64,000 nucleotides of DNA from Flammeovirgaceae bacterium UBA5585 (GCA_002425185.1 DILT01000019.1:62304-126303); one strand, 5' to 3'; positions 26,519 through 35,108 are shown, numbered from the stretch's first letter. Made by a program: numbers and translations. The notes: generated by a model from the letters alone, not told the origin.

Positions 26519-27766
26519 ATGTCCGCCCTATGGTACCCCTATACACAGATGCAGAATATAGCTCCTTTTCCTGTAGTTAGAAGAGCAACGGGGGTAACCT
26601 TACAATTGGAATCCGGTGCAACCCTGATCGATGCGATTTCTTCCTGGTGGGCTGCCATCCATGGCTATAACCATCCCACGCTCAATAGAGTACTTACGCA
26701 GCAAGCCGAAATATTCTCTCACATCATGCTGGGCGGCCTAACACATCGGCCTGCCATTGACCTTGCTGATAAGCTGGTACAAATTACTCCACATGGACTA
26801 AACCATGTATTTTTTTCAGATAGCGGGTCTGTAGCGGTTGAGGTTGCATTGAAAATGTCTTTTCAATATTGGATAAACTCAGGTAACTACGAAAAGGATA
26901 AAACTCTGTCGTTGAAAAATGCCTACCATGGCGATACATTTAAGGCGATGGAGGTTAGTGATGATTCTGATTTCACTGCTACATTTTCAAGGCACCTTAA
27001 AAGAAGTTACGTGTTGCCCACACCGAACGGAGGATTTTTTGCAAACGATGAGACGCTTACTGAGGATATAAGCAGTTTGGAAAGTGTACTGAAGGAAAAT
27101 GGTCACCGTATAGCAGCCTTTATTCTTGAGCCTATTGTGCAGTGTGCTGGTGGCTTCAGGATTTACTCACCTCAGTACCTGAAAGCAGCAAGGAGATTGT
27201 GCGACACATACAACGTTCTATTGATTTTTGATGAAGTAGCAACTGGATTTGGACGTACAGGTAAACTCTTTGCCGCTGAACATGCCGGTGTAACACCTGA
27301 TGTTCTTGTTTTGGGCAAAGCCCTTACGGGCGGATATATGGGTCACGCAGCAACCATTTCTAATTCCATGATTTACGAAAGCTTTTTGGGAGATGACAAT
27401 AGAAGAGCATTCATGCATGGCCCTACGTTTATGGGTAACCCGCTGGCCTGCGCACTAGCACTAAAAAGTATTGAACTATTTCATCAAGAAGACTACTTGG
27501 GAAAAATCAGAAAGATCGAATCCATTATTATCGAGGAAGTTGCATCAATGAAATCAGTGCTGGTAAAAGAAAAAAGAGTTTTGGGGGCGCTTGGGGCAAT
27601 TGAAGTTTTTGAGAGCAGATACCTGAATGGACTCCAGGAATTCGCCATTGAAAACGGTGTTTGGCTTAGGCCAATTGGTAACGTTGCCTATGTGATGCCG
27701 TCATATATTATTACTGAAAGCGAACTTCGAAAGGTGTTTGATGTTTTAAAAAAATGGTTTACATAA
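26519..27766 (+). CDS. bioA: adenosylmethionine-8-amino-7-oxononanoate aminotransferase
   Basis: A 415-residue class III aminotransferase: LWYPYTQMQN, SSWWAAIHGYNHP, the PLP region HVFFSDSGSVAVEVALKM, LIFDEVATGFGRTGKLFA and the PLP lysine in VLGKALTGGYMGHA. These are BioA hallmarks (the WHPYTQ-like start and the biotin-specific DEVATGFGRTG). It makes 7,8-diaminononanoate in biotin synthesis. No other bio genes are here, so it is an isolated or duplicate copy in a bicarbonate-related operon. Confidence 0.9.
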   Translation: MSALWYPYTQMQNIAPFPVVRRATGVTLQLESGATLIDAISSWWAAIHGYNHPTLNRVLTQQAEIFSHIMLGGLTHRPAIDLADKLVQITPHGLNHVFFSDSGSVAVEVALKMSFQYWINSGNYEKDKTLSLKNAYHGDTFKAMEVSDDSDFTATFSRHLKRSYVLPTPNGGFFANDETLTEDISSLESVLKENGHRIAAFILEPIVQCAGGFRIYSPQYLKAARRLCDTYNVLLIFDEVATGFGRTGKLFAAEHAGVTPDVLVLGKALTGGYMGHAATISNSMIYESFLGDDNRRAFMHGPTFMGNPLACALALKSIELFHQEDYLGKIRKIESIIIEEVASMKSVLVKEKRVLGALGAIEVFESRYLNGLQEFAIENGVWLRPIGNVAYVMPSYIITESELRKVFDVLKKWFT

Positions 27767-28635
27767 TGGCAGACATGAAGTATCCAAATTTATTCAAAGG
27801 CCGAACAGCGGTGTTCACCACAAAGCATAAAAAGGAAAGTGTTGTTTTTCCGATTTTATCAAAGGCAGGCATCCACCTGAAACTTGTGGATTCGATCGAT
27901 ACCGATTTATTCGGAACCTTTACCGGGGAAGTTCTGCGAAGCGGCACGCAGGTAGAAGCAGCCCGGCTAAAAGCACTAAAGGCTATAGAACAAACTGGTG
28001 AGACGCTTGCCTTGGCAAGCGAAGGTAGTTTTGGGCCTCATCCCACATTGTATTTTGTGCCGGCTAATGTTGAACTAGTGCTCTTGTTAGATTCTACGAA
28101 TCAGATTGAACTGCACGGCTGGGAAATTTCCATTGATACAAATTACGCACATCAAAAAGTGAAATCAGTTGACGAAGCCCTCGATTTTGGTAATAGAATT
28201 GGATTTCCATCGCATGGACTAGTGGTGCGGCCAAATTCCGGCAGCGGGAAGTCAGATTTGTTGTTTAAGGGAGTAGTCAGCGAGTCGGAATTAATTTACG
28301 CGGTAGAAAAATGTATAAAATATTCTGAAGACATGAACGCAATGATTGAGACAGACATGCGGGCAATGTGCAACCCGAAAAGAATGACGGTTATTGAAAA
28401 TGCGGCAAGCAATCTTCTCAATATAATGAACAGCCTGTGTCCTCAATGCAATTGGCCTGGGTTTGATGTGACTGAAAAAGTATCCGGATTGCCTTGCGAG
28501 CTGTGTGGCAGTCCAACACGGGCAACGCTAAGTCATATCTACATATGTAAAAAGTGTTCGTTTAAAAATGAAATTGAATTCCCAGGTGGAAAAACATCAG
28601 AAGACCCAACGTATTGTGATTGGTGTAACCCTTAG
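27766..28635 (+). CDS. DUF6671-like protein with C-terminal zinc ribbon
   Basis: 289 residues from the ATG that overlaps the bioA stop (TAATG). Residues 1-210 form the conserved domain shared with the 5361-6050 protein (GETLALASEGSFGPHPTLYF, IGFPSHGLVVRP, ETDMRAMCNPKRMTVIENA). The tail holds four CxxC pairs (CPQC, CELC, CKKC, CDWC), i.e. a double zinc ribbon. Function is unknown. Translational coupling to bioA and neighbouring ilvD suggest a metabolic role. Confidence 0.7.
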   Translation: MADMKYPNLFKGRTAVFTTKHKKESVVFPILSKAGIHLKLVDSIDTDLFGTFTGEVLRSGTQVEAARLKALKAIEQTGETLALASEGSFGPHPTLYFVPANVELVLLLDSTNQIELHGWEISIDTNYAHQKVKSVDEALDFGNRIGFPSHGLVVRPNSGSGKSDLLFKGVVSESELIYAVEKCIKYSEDMNAMIETDMRAMCNPKRMTVIENAASNLLNIMNSLCPQCNWPGFDVTEKVSGLPCELCGSPTRATLSHIYICKKCSFKNEIEFPGGKTSEDPTYCDWCNP

Positions 28636-28697
28636 TATGCAACCTCATGAACTATATCGTGGAATTACGGCAGTAAACAAGTGTAACAATTGAGTAA

Positions 28698-30374
28698 ATG
28701 GAAAAGATCATTAACAAGTATAGCTCGAAGCTAACACAAGATGAAACGCAGCCCGCCTCTCAGGCAATGCTGTATGGAGCAGGGTTTACAGAAGAGGACA
28801 TGAAACGAGGCCAAGTGGGTATTTGTAGCACAGGGTTTGAAGGGAACACTTGTAACATGCACTTGAACGAGTTGGCTAAATTGGTAAAGGAAGGCATCGT
28901 ACGTGCCGATTTGGTTGGATTGATCTTTAATACTATCGGGGTGAGTGACGGTATGACAATGGGCACTACGGGTATGTGCTATTCACTGCCGTCCCGAGAT
29001 ATAATTGCCGATTCGATTGAAACGATTGTTCAAGCTCATCACTATGATGGCTTAGTTGCTGTTGTTGGATGTGATAAGAATATGCCTGGCGCTTTAATTG
29101 CCATGGGTCGGTTAAACCGTCCATCCATTATGGTATATGGAGGCACTATTCGGTCTGGAAACTATAAGGGTGAGAAGTTGAATATCGTTTCCGCATTCGA
29201 GGCGTTAGGCCAGAAACGTATGGGTCAATTATCTGAAGAGGACTTTAAGGGCATTGTCAAAAATGCTTGCCCTGGGCCTGGAGCATGTGGCGGCATGTAC
29301 ACGGCCAATACTATGGCATCAGCAATTGAGGCAATGGGTATGAGCCTTCCTTATAGTTCTTCATCTCCTGCTGACAGCACTCGAAAGAAGCAGGAATGTC
29401 TATCAATAGGAAAGACTGCTATGACCTTGCTTGAAAAGGACATCAAGCCAACCGATATAATGACCTACGAGGCCTTTATTAATGCTATAACTTTGTCCAC
29501 TGTTCTTGGCGGCTCAACTAATTTAGTGATACACCTCCTTGCAATGGCAAAGTCCGTTGGCGTTAACTTATCTCTGAACGACTTTCAAAACGTAAGTAAC
29601 CGAACACCTCTTCTGGCCGACCTAAAACCCAGTGGTAAGTATATGATGGAAGATCTGTACTCGGTAGGAGGAATTCCCGCAATAATGAAATTACTGTTGA
29701 AGGAAGGATTTATCCATGGTGATTGCCTGACCGTTACAGGTAAAACAATAAAAGAAAACCTGGCGGCCGTGCCAGAACTGTCAGAAGACCAGTCCATCAT
29801 CAGGCCTTTAGATAGTCCGTTAAAAAAGAATGGCCACATTCAAATCTTATATGGTAATTTGGCTCCAGGTGGGGCAGTAGCCAAAATTACCGGTAAAGAG
29901 GGTGAAAAATTTATGGGCTCCGCAAAAGTGTTTGACGCTGAAGAAGAGTGTAATGCAGCGATCCTGAGGGGCGCAATAAAAGCAGGAGACGTAATTGTTA
30001 TCCGGTATGCAGGCCCCAAGGGTGGGCCAGGAATGCCAGAAATGCTTAAACCAACTTCTCTGATAATTGGGGCAGGATTGGGAGGTCACGTGGCTTTAAT
30101 TACTGATGGGCGCTTCTCCGGTGGCACTCATGGGTTCGTTGTAGGGCATATCGTTCCAGAAGCCTATGAGGGTGGCCCCATTTCGCTAATAAAAGATGGT
30201 GACATTATAAATATTGATGCGACCCTCAACAAACTGGAAGTGAGGCTATCCGATAATGAACTATTAAAACGAAAAATAGAAGGGGTGAATGTTCCATCCA
30301 GAACGTTCAAGGGAGTTTTGAAAAAGTATATATTAACAGTATCGTCAGCATCAGAAGGATGCGTTACCGATTGA
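28698..30374 (+). CDS. ilvD: dihydroxy-acid dehydratase
   Basis: A 558-residue Fe-S enzyme of branched-chain amino acid synthesis (2,3-dihydroxy acids to 2-oxo acids). Cluster and active-site motifs are GNTCNMHLNELA, VGCDKNMPGALIAMGRLNRP, CPGPGACGGMYTANTM and DGRFSGGTHGFVVGHI. Length and motifs are those of a complete enzyme. It follows the DUF6671 gene by 62 bases in the same direction. No other ilv/leu genes are nearby. Confidence 0.93.
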   Translation: MEKIINKYSSKLTQDETQPASQAMLYGAGFTEEDMKRGQVGICSTGFEGNTCNMHLNELAKLVKEGIVRADLVGLIFNTIGVSDGMTMGTTGMCYSLPSRDIIADSIETIVQAHHYDGLVAVVGCDKNMPGALIAMGRLNRPSIMVYGGTIRSGNYKGEKLNIVSAFEALGQKRMGQLSEEDFKGIVKNACPGPGACGGMYTANTMASAIEAMGMSLPYSSSSPADSTRKKQECLSIGKTAMTLLEKDIKPTDIMTYEAFINAITLSTVLGGSTNLVIHLLAMAKSVGVNLSLNDFQNVSNRTPLLADLKPSGKYMMEDLYSVGGIPAIMKLLLKEGFIHGDCLTVTGKTIKENLAAVPELSEDQSIIRPLDSPLKKNGHIQILYGNLAPGGAVAKITGKEGEKFMGSAKVFDAEEECNAAILRGAIKAGDVIVIRYAGPKGGPGMPEMLKPTSLIIGAGLGGHVALITDGRFSGGTHGFVVGHIVPEAYEGGPISLIKDGDIINIDATLNKLEVRLSDNELLKRKIEGVNVPSRTFKGVLKKYILTVSSASEGCVTD

Positions 30375-30396
30375 GAAACAATTAAAGACTAGACAT

Positions 30397-30894
30397 ATGG
30401 ACAAGTATCATGTTCAAATAATTGAAACGGCAGTACTAATCGTCATTTTCATCGCCTTAAAATATTTGAACGACCACCTTGTCAACAGGGCTCTAAAAAA
30501 ATTTCAGTTTCACATCAATAGACGAAGGATTATTGTAAAAACGCTCAATTTTTTAGCGCTTTTAATAGGTGCTGGAATTCTAGCCGGTATTTGGGGTCTA
30601 CAGCAAAAGGATATCCTGTTGTTTATTTCTTCTATGCTCGCGGTGGTTGGTATTGCATTTTTTGCTCAATGGTCAATTCTTTCCAACATTACCGCAGGCC
30701 TCATATTATTTTTCTATCATTCGTTAAAAATTGGAGATTCGATTACCGTGATTGATAAAGATCAGCCAGTACAAGGAACTATACATGACATTGGGTATTT
30801 TTTTATGCATGTCGAGACTGCCAACAATGAATACATCACAATCCCCAACAATACTATTTTGCAAAAGATAGTTCTGATAAAGCCGGGGACTTAA
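30397..30894 (+). CDS. short MscS-like mechanosensitive channel protein
   Basis: A 165-residue protein. Three membrane segments (ETAVLIVIFIALKYL; LNFLALLIGAGILAGIW; the pore-type ISSMLAVVGIAFFAQWSILS) lead into the MscS beta domain (IGDSITVIDKDQPVQGTIHD, ITIPNNTILQKIV). It ends right after the beta domain without the alpha-beta cage. Short MscS-like proteins exist, but truncation by the neighbouring element is also possible. Confidence 0.8.
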   Translation: MDKYHVQIIETAVLIVIFIALKYLNDHLVNRALKKFQFHINRRRIIVKTLNFLALLIGAGILAGIWGLQQKDILLFISSMLAVVGIAFFAQWSILSNITAGLILFFYHSLKIGDSITVIDKDQPVQGTIHDIGYFFMHVETANNEYITIPNNTILQKIVLIKPGT

Positions 30895-30931
30895 GACACC
30901 CTATAGTTCCACACGGAACAATCATTCAAAT

Positions 30932-31008
30932 TCATTTACATTCTTTTACAATCCTTCACATTCCTTAATAAAGTTACACACTCGTTAACTAACGTTTACA
31001 ATCCTTAA
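30932..31008 (+). promoter_or_regulatory. TTTACAATCCTT repeat array upstream of the virus-like block
   Basis: Within about 80 bases there are two strong copies, TTTTACAATCCTTCA (30944-30958) and GTTTACAATCCTTAA (30994-31008), and looser ones (TTTACATTCT, TCACATTCCT, TTACACACTC), several spaced about 11 bases apart, i.e. on one face of the helix. The first copy extends to a 29-base match with the region upstream of the small HTH gene at 3292. TACATCTTTG near 31027 may be the -7 element of gene 31041. Confidence 0.55.
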
Positions 31009-31040
31009 CCTTCGCTTTCGGGTCGCTACATCTTTGACCC

Positions 31041-31319
31041 ATGAACACAGCGATAAATCAAAATCACGGGATGGGCAATGGGATTGCCTTTCTTTTCGGG
31101 GCAGTCTTCAACCTGCTGTCAAATGTAAATCTAATGTTCCTGCTCGACTATACGCTGCAAGCAATTGTGGGAGGTATCATCTGTCTTGCTTTCAAAGTAT
31201 TGGGCGATGTGCTCAGTCCGCTTTGGCAGAAGCACAAAGACAAGGTGAAAGATTTCGCCAAGCTGAAGAAAGTGAGAAGCCTCAGGTTGAGAAGGAGAAA
31301 GCGCGATGATCAAGAGTAG
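31041..31319 (+). CDS. small membrane protein, first gene of the virus-like block
   Basis: A 92-residue protein with two hydrophobic stretches (GIAFLFGAVFNLLSNVNLMF and LQAIVGGIICLAFKVLGDVL) and a very basic C-terminus (KKVRSLRLRRRKRD). Family unknown. Its end overlaps the next gene by 14 bases. Membrane segments plus a basic tail recur in several proteins of this block, as expected for proteins of an internal virion membrane facing DNA. Confidence 0.6.
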   Translation: MNTAINQNHGMGNGIAFLFGAVFNLLSNVNLMFLLDYTLQAIVGGIICLAFKVLGDVLSPLWQKHKDKVKDFAKLKKVRSLRLRRRKRDDQE

Positions 31320-31791
31320 TCACTTATTGATCGGAGCTGGAGCAGTAGCCGCCATCTATTTCGGTGGCAGCTACCTGCTCAAACTCAAAAGACTCTCTAA
31401 TGAATTGGAATCGGAAACAAAAGTTTCAATTCATAACGTGAGCCTCAGCGGGGTTGAGCTTTCGATCAATGTGAAACTCAAGAACCCAAGCGGTGGAAGC
31501 ATCCATGTGAAGCATCCTTTTGTAAAGATGATATATGCAGACAAAACAATAGCATCATCGCAGGTAAAAGATGTGAACCTAACGATACCAAAATTCAGCG
31601 AAGTGAATCTTGATCCAATCAAGATCAAGCTTGGGTTTCTGAATCTGGCCACAACGGTTCCGGCATTGGTGAAGGAGTACAGAGAAACAGGTCAGCTCAA
31701 TTTGATCGTCCATACAATCACGACTATCAACAACAGCTTGCCTTACACGAAAACAGACAATATCACTTTGGGTGGAGGAAAACCTGCTTGA
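31306..31791 (+). CDS. membrane-anchored LEA14/WHy-like protein
   Basis: A 161-residue protein. An N-terminal membrane anchor (LLIGAGAVAAIYFGGSYLL) is followed by a single beta-sandwich (VSIHNVSLSGVELSINVKLK, then PFVKMIYADKTIASSQV and TIPKFSEVNLDPIKI) with the pattern of LEA type-2/WHy domains. These domains are seen in desiccation proteins and as accessory phage proteins. It overlaps both neighbours (14 and 20 bases). A role in the particle is inferred from context only. Confidence 0.55.
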   Translation: MIKSSHLLIGAGAVAAIYFGGSYLLKLKRLSNELESETKVSIHNVSLSGVELSINVKLKNPSGGSIHVKHPFVKMIYADKTIASSQVKDVNLTIPKFSEVNLDPIKIKLGFLNLATTVPALVKEYRETGQLNLIVHTITTINNSLPYTKTDNITLGGGKPA

Positions 31792-33691
31792 CTGTAAGCG
31801 GGCCTGCATAACGGAGAGAGATGATGATGAAAGGAAGAGGCGTATGGTAGCGGACAGAAAGAGGAGATTGAAAGATGGAAGGGAGTTCGATCATCTCTTT
31901 CCTCCAGCGGGTGATAAAGACACTACGATAAAAAAGAGTGCGGATGTAGAGGATACTTTGAAGCTCATCCGCAAGGCGTTGCCGCAAACGTTGTGGCAAA
32001 CAGAAAAGATTGCAAAAGTATTGAAAGGGAGAACTCTGGAAGAAACGTGCTCGAACATCTGGCACTTTGTGTACCAGCATATTCAATACAAAAGAGACGA
32101 GGAAGGGGTTGAACAGGTACGAAGTCCCAGGCGGGCATGGAGCGATAGAAAGACGGGAGTTGACTGTGACTGTTACACCGTATTTATTCTCTCCATCCTC
32201 CGCTCTCTTAATATTCCTTGCCTGGCAAGAATAACCAAGTACCCGAAGCGGTATCCGGAAGTTCCGCGATGGCAGCATGTGTATCCTATTGTGCCAAAGC
32301 CTGGTCACCTAGAGGATTACATCGATGAACGTGACTGGTACATCGTGATTGATTGTGTGAAGGACAGGTTTGATGATGAACAACCTTATTTAGAATGTAA
32401 AGACTACGATATGAGACTGGATTATTTAGACGGAATTGGAGAAGAAGAAACACAAGATGAGCCGCTCGAATTTGCTGAGTATGACAATGTTGATCTGTCA
32501 GACCTTGCATCAATCTATGATGACGAGGAGATGGGTAACATTTTCAAAAAGATTGGAAAGGGAATTAAGAAAGTAGCCAAAAAAGTTGGCGACAAGGTTG
32601 GCGATGGAATACGATTTCTCAACAGATATACAAACCCCGCGACAATTCTTTTGCGCAATGGTTTTCTGTTGGCAATGAAAGTGAACCTCCTGAATGTCGC
32701 TGGAAGGTTACGGTTCGGCTACTTAAGTGACTCCGAAGCTAAGGCCAAAGGGATAAACCTAAGCGAGTTAAACAAACTCAGGAAAGTAAAAGACAGAGCG
32801 GAGACCGTCTACTGGCAAGCCGGAGGCAAAAAGGATAATCTCAAAAAAGCCATTCTTAAAGGCAAAGGTAACAAGGATAAAAAGGTACCGCTAAGCGGGC
32901 TTGATGGGTTGGATGAAGTCTATGCTGATCAGGAAGAATATAACATCATCCATTCAGATGATGATGACATCGAAGGATTGGGTGTAGTTGGAGCAACGGC
33001 CATCGCAGCAGCAACTTCCGCAGTAGCAGCAATAGCCGGAGCACTCAAACAGGTTAAAGGATTATTCAACAAGGGAGGAAGTGAGGAGAAAGCTTTTCAG
33101 AGCGAGACGGACAATGCGGGAAGCGCAGCGTCAGCCCCGGATATATCTGAGAGCGAAGACGAAGTGAGAGATGATTTCTCCGAACCCGCACCGACTGCAC
33201 AACCAGGTTCTTCACTGATCTCAAAAGTAACATCGGCAGTTACAGCCGCGAAACCACTTGTGTCGGCAGCCCGATCATTTGTTCCGCCTAAAGCACCTGC
33301 AACGATCACTAAAAATGAAACAACACAGAATTATACCAATACTTCTCAGGCTACTCAGCCTATACTATCAAATGAATCTACCTCCAGCGGAGCTATGCTT
33401 GTACCAAGTGAAAGTACAACACCAGGCGATGTTGTACAGACTCAGGATACTCCAGCGAAAACTGGCTTCATTCAGAAGACTACGACCTGGGTAAAAGAAA
33501 ATCCAGGTAAGTCACTGCTCGTGGCTGGAGGAATAATCACCGGTGGCTTTTTGCTCATGAAGGCAATGCGAAGTGGTTCTGGTACCAATGGCCTGGAAGG
33601 ACTTCCAAAAAAGAGGAAGAAGAAACGAAAGTATGTCAAGACAAAAGCAAAGTCCAGAAAAAGCAAAGTGAAAGCTCAAAACCTATTATAA
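31772..33691 (+). CDS. transglutaminase-like cysteine peptidase with C-terminal membrane anchor
   Basis: A 639-residue protein. Residues 60-200 match a transglutaminase core: GVDCDCYTVFILSILRSLNI with Cys132 as nucleophile (aligned with the GDCDD motif), WQHVYPIV with the His and YIVIDCVKDRFD with the Asp. A basic region (KKIGKGIKKVAKKVGDKVGD), a low-complexity Ala/Ser/Pro region (410-570), one membrane helix (SLLVAGGIITGGFLLMKA, about 590-608) and a Lys/Arg-rich tail follow. It may process virion proteins or peptidoglycan crosslinks, or cross-link proteins. The annotated start overlaps the previous gene; no better one is obvious. Confidence 0.65.
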   Translation: MEENLLDCKRACITERDDDERKRRMVADRKRRLKDGREFDHLFPPAGDKDTTIKKSADVEDTLKLIRKALPQTLWQTEKIAKVLKGRTLEETCSNIWHFVYQHIQYKRDEEGVEQVRSPRRAWSDRKTGVDCDCYTVFILSILRSLNIPCLARITKYPKRYPEVPRWQHVYPIVPKPGHLEDYIDERDWYIVIDCVKDRFDDEQPYLECKDYDMRLDYLDGIGEEETQDEPLEFAEYDNVDLSDLASIYDDEEMGNIFKKIGKGIKKVAKKVGDKVGDGIRFLNRYTNPATILLRNGFLLAMKVNLLNVAGRLRFGYLSDSEAKAKGINLSELNKLRKVKDRAETVYWQAGGKKDNLKKAILKGKGNKDKKVPLSGLDGLDEVYADQEEYNIIHSDDDDIEGLGVVGATAIAAATSAVAAIAGALKQVKGLFNKGGSEEKAFQSETDNAGSAASAPDISESEDEVRDDFSEPAPTAQPGSSLISKVTSAVTAAKPLVSAARSFVPPKAPATITKNETTQNYTNTSQATQPILSNESTSSGAMLVPSESTTPGDVVQTQDTPAKTGFIQKTTTWVKENPGKSLLVAGGIITGGFLLMKAMRSGSGTNGLEGLPKKRKKKRKYVKTKAKSRKSKVKAQNLL

Positions 33692-33692
33692 C

Positions 33693-34271
33693 ATGGCAAA
33701 GACAAGAAGGAAGAAAAATAAAAAGCAGAAACAAGGGCACGCGCTCTTTGGTGCTACACCCGTGATGGAACATCCGGTAGCACAAACAGTAACGAAAGGC
33801 GGACTCGTGTTGCTGGCAGCAATCGCAGCAGGTGGCGCTGGTGCAGCTCTCGGAAAGCACTCGCTGCTCGCGGGCATCCCGGTTACGCTTGTGGGATTTC
33901 ACAAGAAGAATCCATACATCATCGCAGCAGGTCTTGGCCTCACATTGAGTAATGGTTTTCAGAATCAAAACAAGACTACTGTTCAGGGGGTAGACGGCTT
34001 TGACATCAAGCAAATTGCTGAGCAGGCTAAGGATCGTGTAGAAACATTCTTCAAGAATTTCTCGGAGAAGCTCTACATCGCCAAAGCAGCGGAACCTACT
34101 GCAACAGCCGGACTTGCGGGTGAGAATAGCGAAGAACAAGTAACCTACTTCGTGAACCCATACAACGATACCAAAGAACTGGATATGTCAGCTATTGACC
34201 GCATCCAGGAACAGATCGCATCGATGAACGGGGGAATGAATGCGGTGGAAGAAGTTGAAAGAGAATTCTAA
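33693..34271 (+). CDS. basic membrane protein of the virus-like block
   Basis: A 192-residue protein with a Lys/Arg-rich start (MAKTRRKKNKKQKQGHALFG), one or two hydrophobic segments (GLVLLAAIAAGGAGAALG; SLLAGIPVTLVGF) and an amphipathic helix-rich second half (IKQIAEQAKDRVETFFKNFSE). It starts one base after the transglutaminase-like gene and is followed by a terminator-like hairpin. Family unknown; the design suggests a DNA-facing membrane protein. Confidence 0.55.
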   Translation: MAKTRRKKNKKQKQGHALFGATPVMEHPVAQTVTKGGLVLLAAIAAGGAGAALGKHSLLAGIPVTLVGFHKKNPYIIAAGLGLTLSNGFQNQNKTTVQGVDGFDIKQIAEQAKDRVETFFKNFSEKLYIAKAAEPTATAGLAGENSEEQVTYFVNPYNDTKELDMSAIDRIQEQIASMNGGMNAVEEVEREF

Positions 34272-34334
34272 AGGTGGAGGGTGCAAAGGAGTTTTTTCGT
34301 TCTCATTTTTCTCCTACTGCATTCTCACCTTTTT
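34270..34334 (+). terminator. hairpin with T run between the membrane-protein genes and the capsid candidate
   Basis: The left arm AAAGGTG...TGCAAAGGAG (34270-34290) pairs imperfectly with CTCCTACTGCATTCTCACCT (34311-34330), and TTTTT follows. It lies directly after the stop of the previous gene and about 45 bases before the next start. It probably separates two transcription units or attenuates read-through. Confidence 0.5.
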
Positions 34335-34379
34335 GAAAGTTTTAAATCAAAGAGTAACAATTAAACTAAAAGTAAAATT

Positions 34380-35108
34380 ATGCTGGGAGCATTAGGACAA
34401 CTCATGGAGAGTGAGTACACAAACCCGACAGAGTTGTTGGGTCTGAATGGAGAGATGGATACCGAGTTGTTGGGGTATCTGAATGCGCTGAACCCCGTGC
34501 AACGGGCAAAGGCGATGAGCAAGATCGTAAAGCGGCACATTCCCTCACAAGGATCACGTGCAGAGTTTGAGAAGTTCTTCGTGGAACTGCCCAAACACAT
34601 CAAAGAACAATTGCTACAGGGCAAATTGCGTCTGGCCGACCAACTGATCTACACCATTAAGCCGATCAAGGGTGCGAAAACGATCAAGATGTTTGAAAGC
34701 CAGGACGTGAAGGAAGTGAACCTGCGTAACATCAGCAATGCAAAACTTCCCAAGAACATGGCATTGCTGGTTTCCGGAATCTATTTGCTGCACGGAGTAG
34801 CCGCATCACTTGATATTGATGACATCAAGACCACCAAGTTTGATACCATCGAGAACGTGGGGGCATTGGCGAACGGAGAGTTCAAGCTCAAGGCCAACAA
34901 AAAGCAATTAGTGAGCGACACTTCCAACCGGAAGTTTGTGACCACACAATTTGACATGGTGCCTAAGAGCTTTTACAAGCTCGCGAACCCTCGTCTGATC
35001 CATGACGATGTGGACATCGAGTTTGAGATTGAACTGGGAACTATTAAAGGACTTGATGCGAACTCAGTTCTCTATGTGGGTCTTGAAGGAACTGCAACTA
35101 TTCCTTAG
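34380..35108 (+). CDS. candidate major capsid protein of the virus-like block
   Basis: A 242-residue protein. The first 85 residues are helical (LLGYLNALNPVQRAKAMSKI). The rest is beta-rich with short loops: LADQLIYTIKPIKGAKTIKM, MALLVSGIYLLHGVA, ANGEFKLKANKKQLVSDTSN, RLIHDDVDIEFEIELGT, NSVLYVGLEGTATIP. This size and strand pattern suit a jelly-roll capsid protein. It has its own 108-base leader after a terminator, as expected for a highly expressed gene. I do not recognise a named family, and the capsid role is inference. Confidence 0.4.
   Translation: MLGALGQLMESEYTNPTELLGLNGEMDTELLGYLNALNPVQRAKAMSKIVKRHIPSQGSRAEFEKFFVELPKHIKEQLLQGKLRLADQLIYTIKPIKGAKTIKMFESQDVKEVNLRNISNAKLPKNMALLVSGIYLLHGVAASLDIDDIKTTKFDTIENVGALANGEFKLKANKKQLVSDTSNRKFVTTQFDMVPKSFYKLANPRLIHDDVDIEFEIELGTIKGLDANSVLYVGLEGTATIP

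Noticed and set aside
31012..31030. Left attachment site matching the tRNA end CGGGGCTAC
   Set aside because: The only resemblance is CGGGTCGCTAC, with extra bases; this is too weak to call a direct repeat.
30880..31040. dif-like XerCD site at the left boundary
   Set aside because: I found no pair of 11-bp arms around a 6-8 bp centre there or at the right edge, so integrase-free XerCD insertion is not supported by sequence.
31763..32308. Long minus-strand frame opposite the transglutaminase-like gene
   Set aside because: It lies wholly within a gene with clear catalytic motifs and has no recognisable domain.
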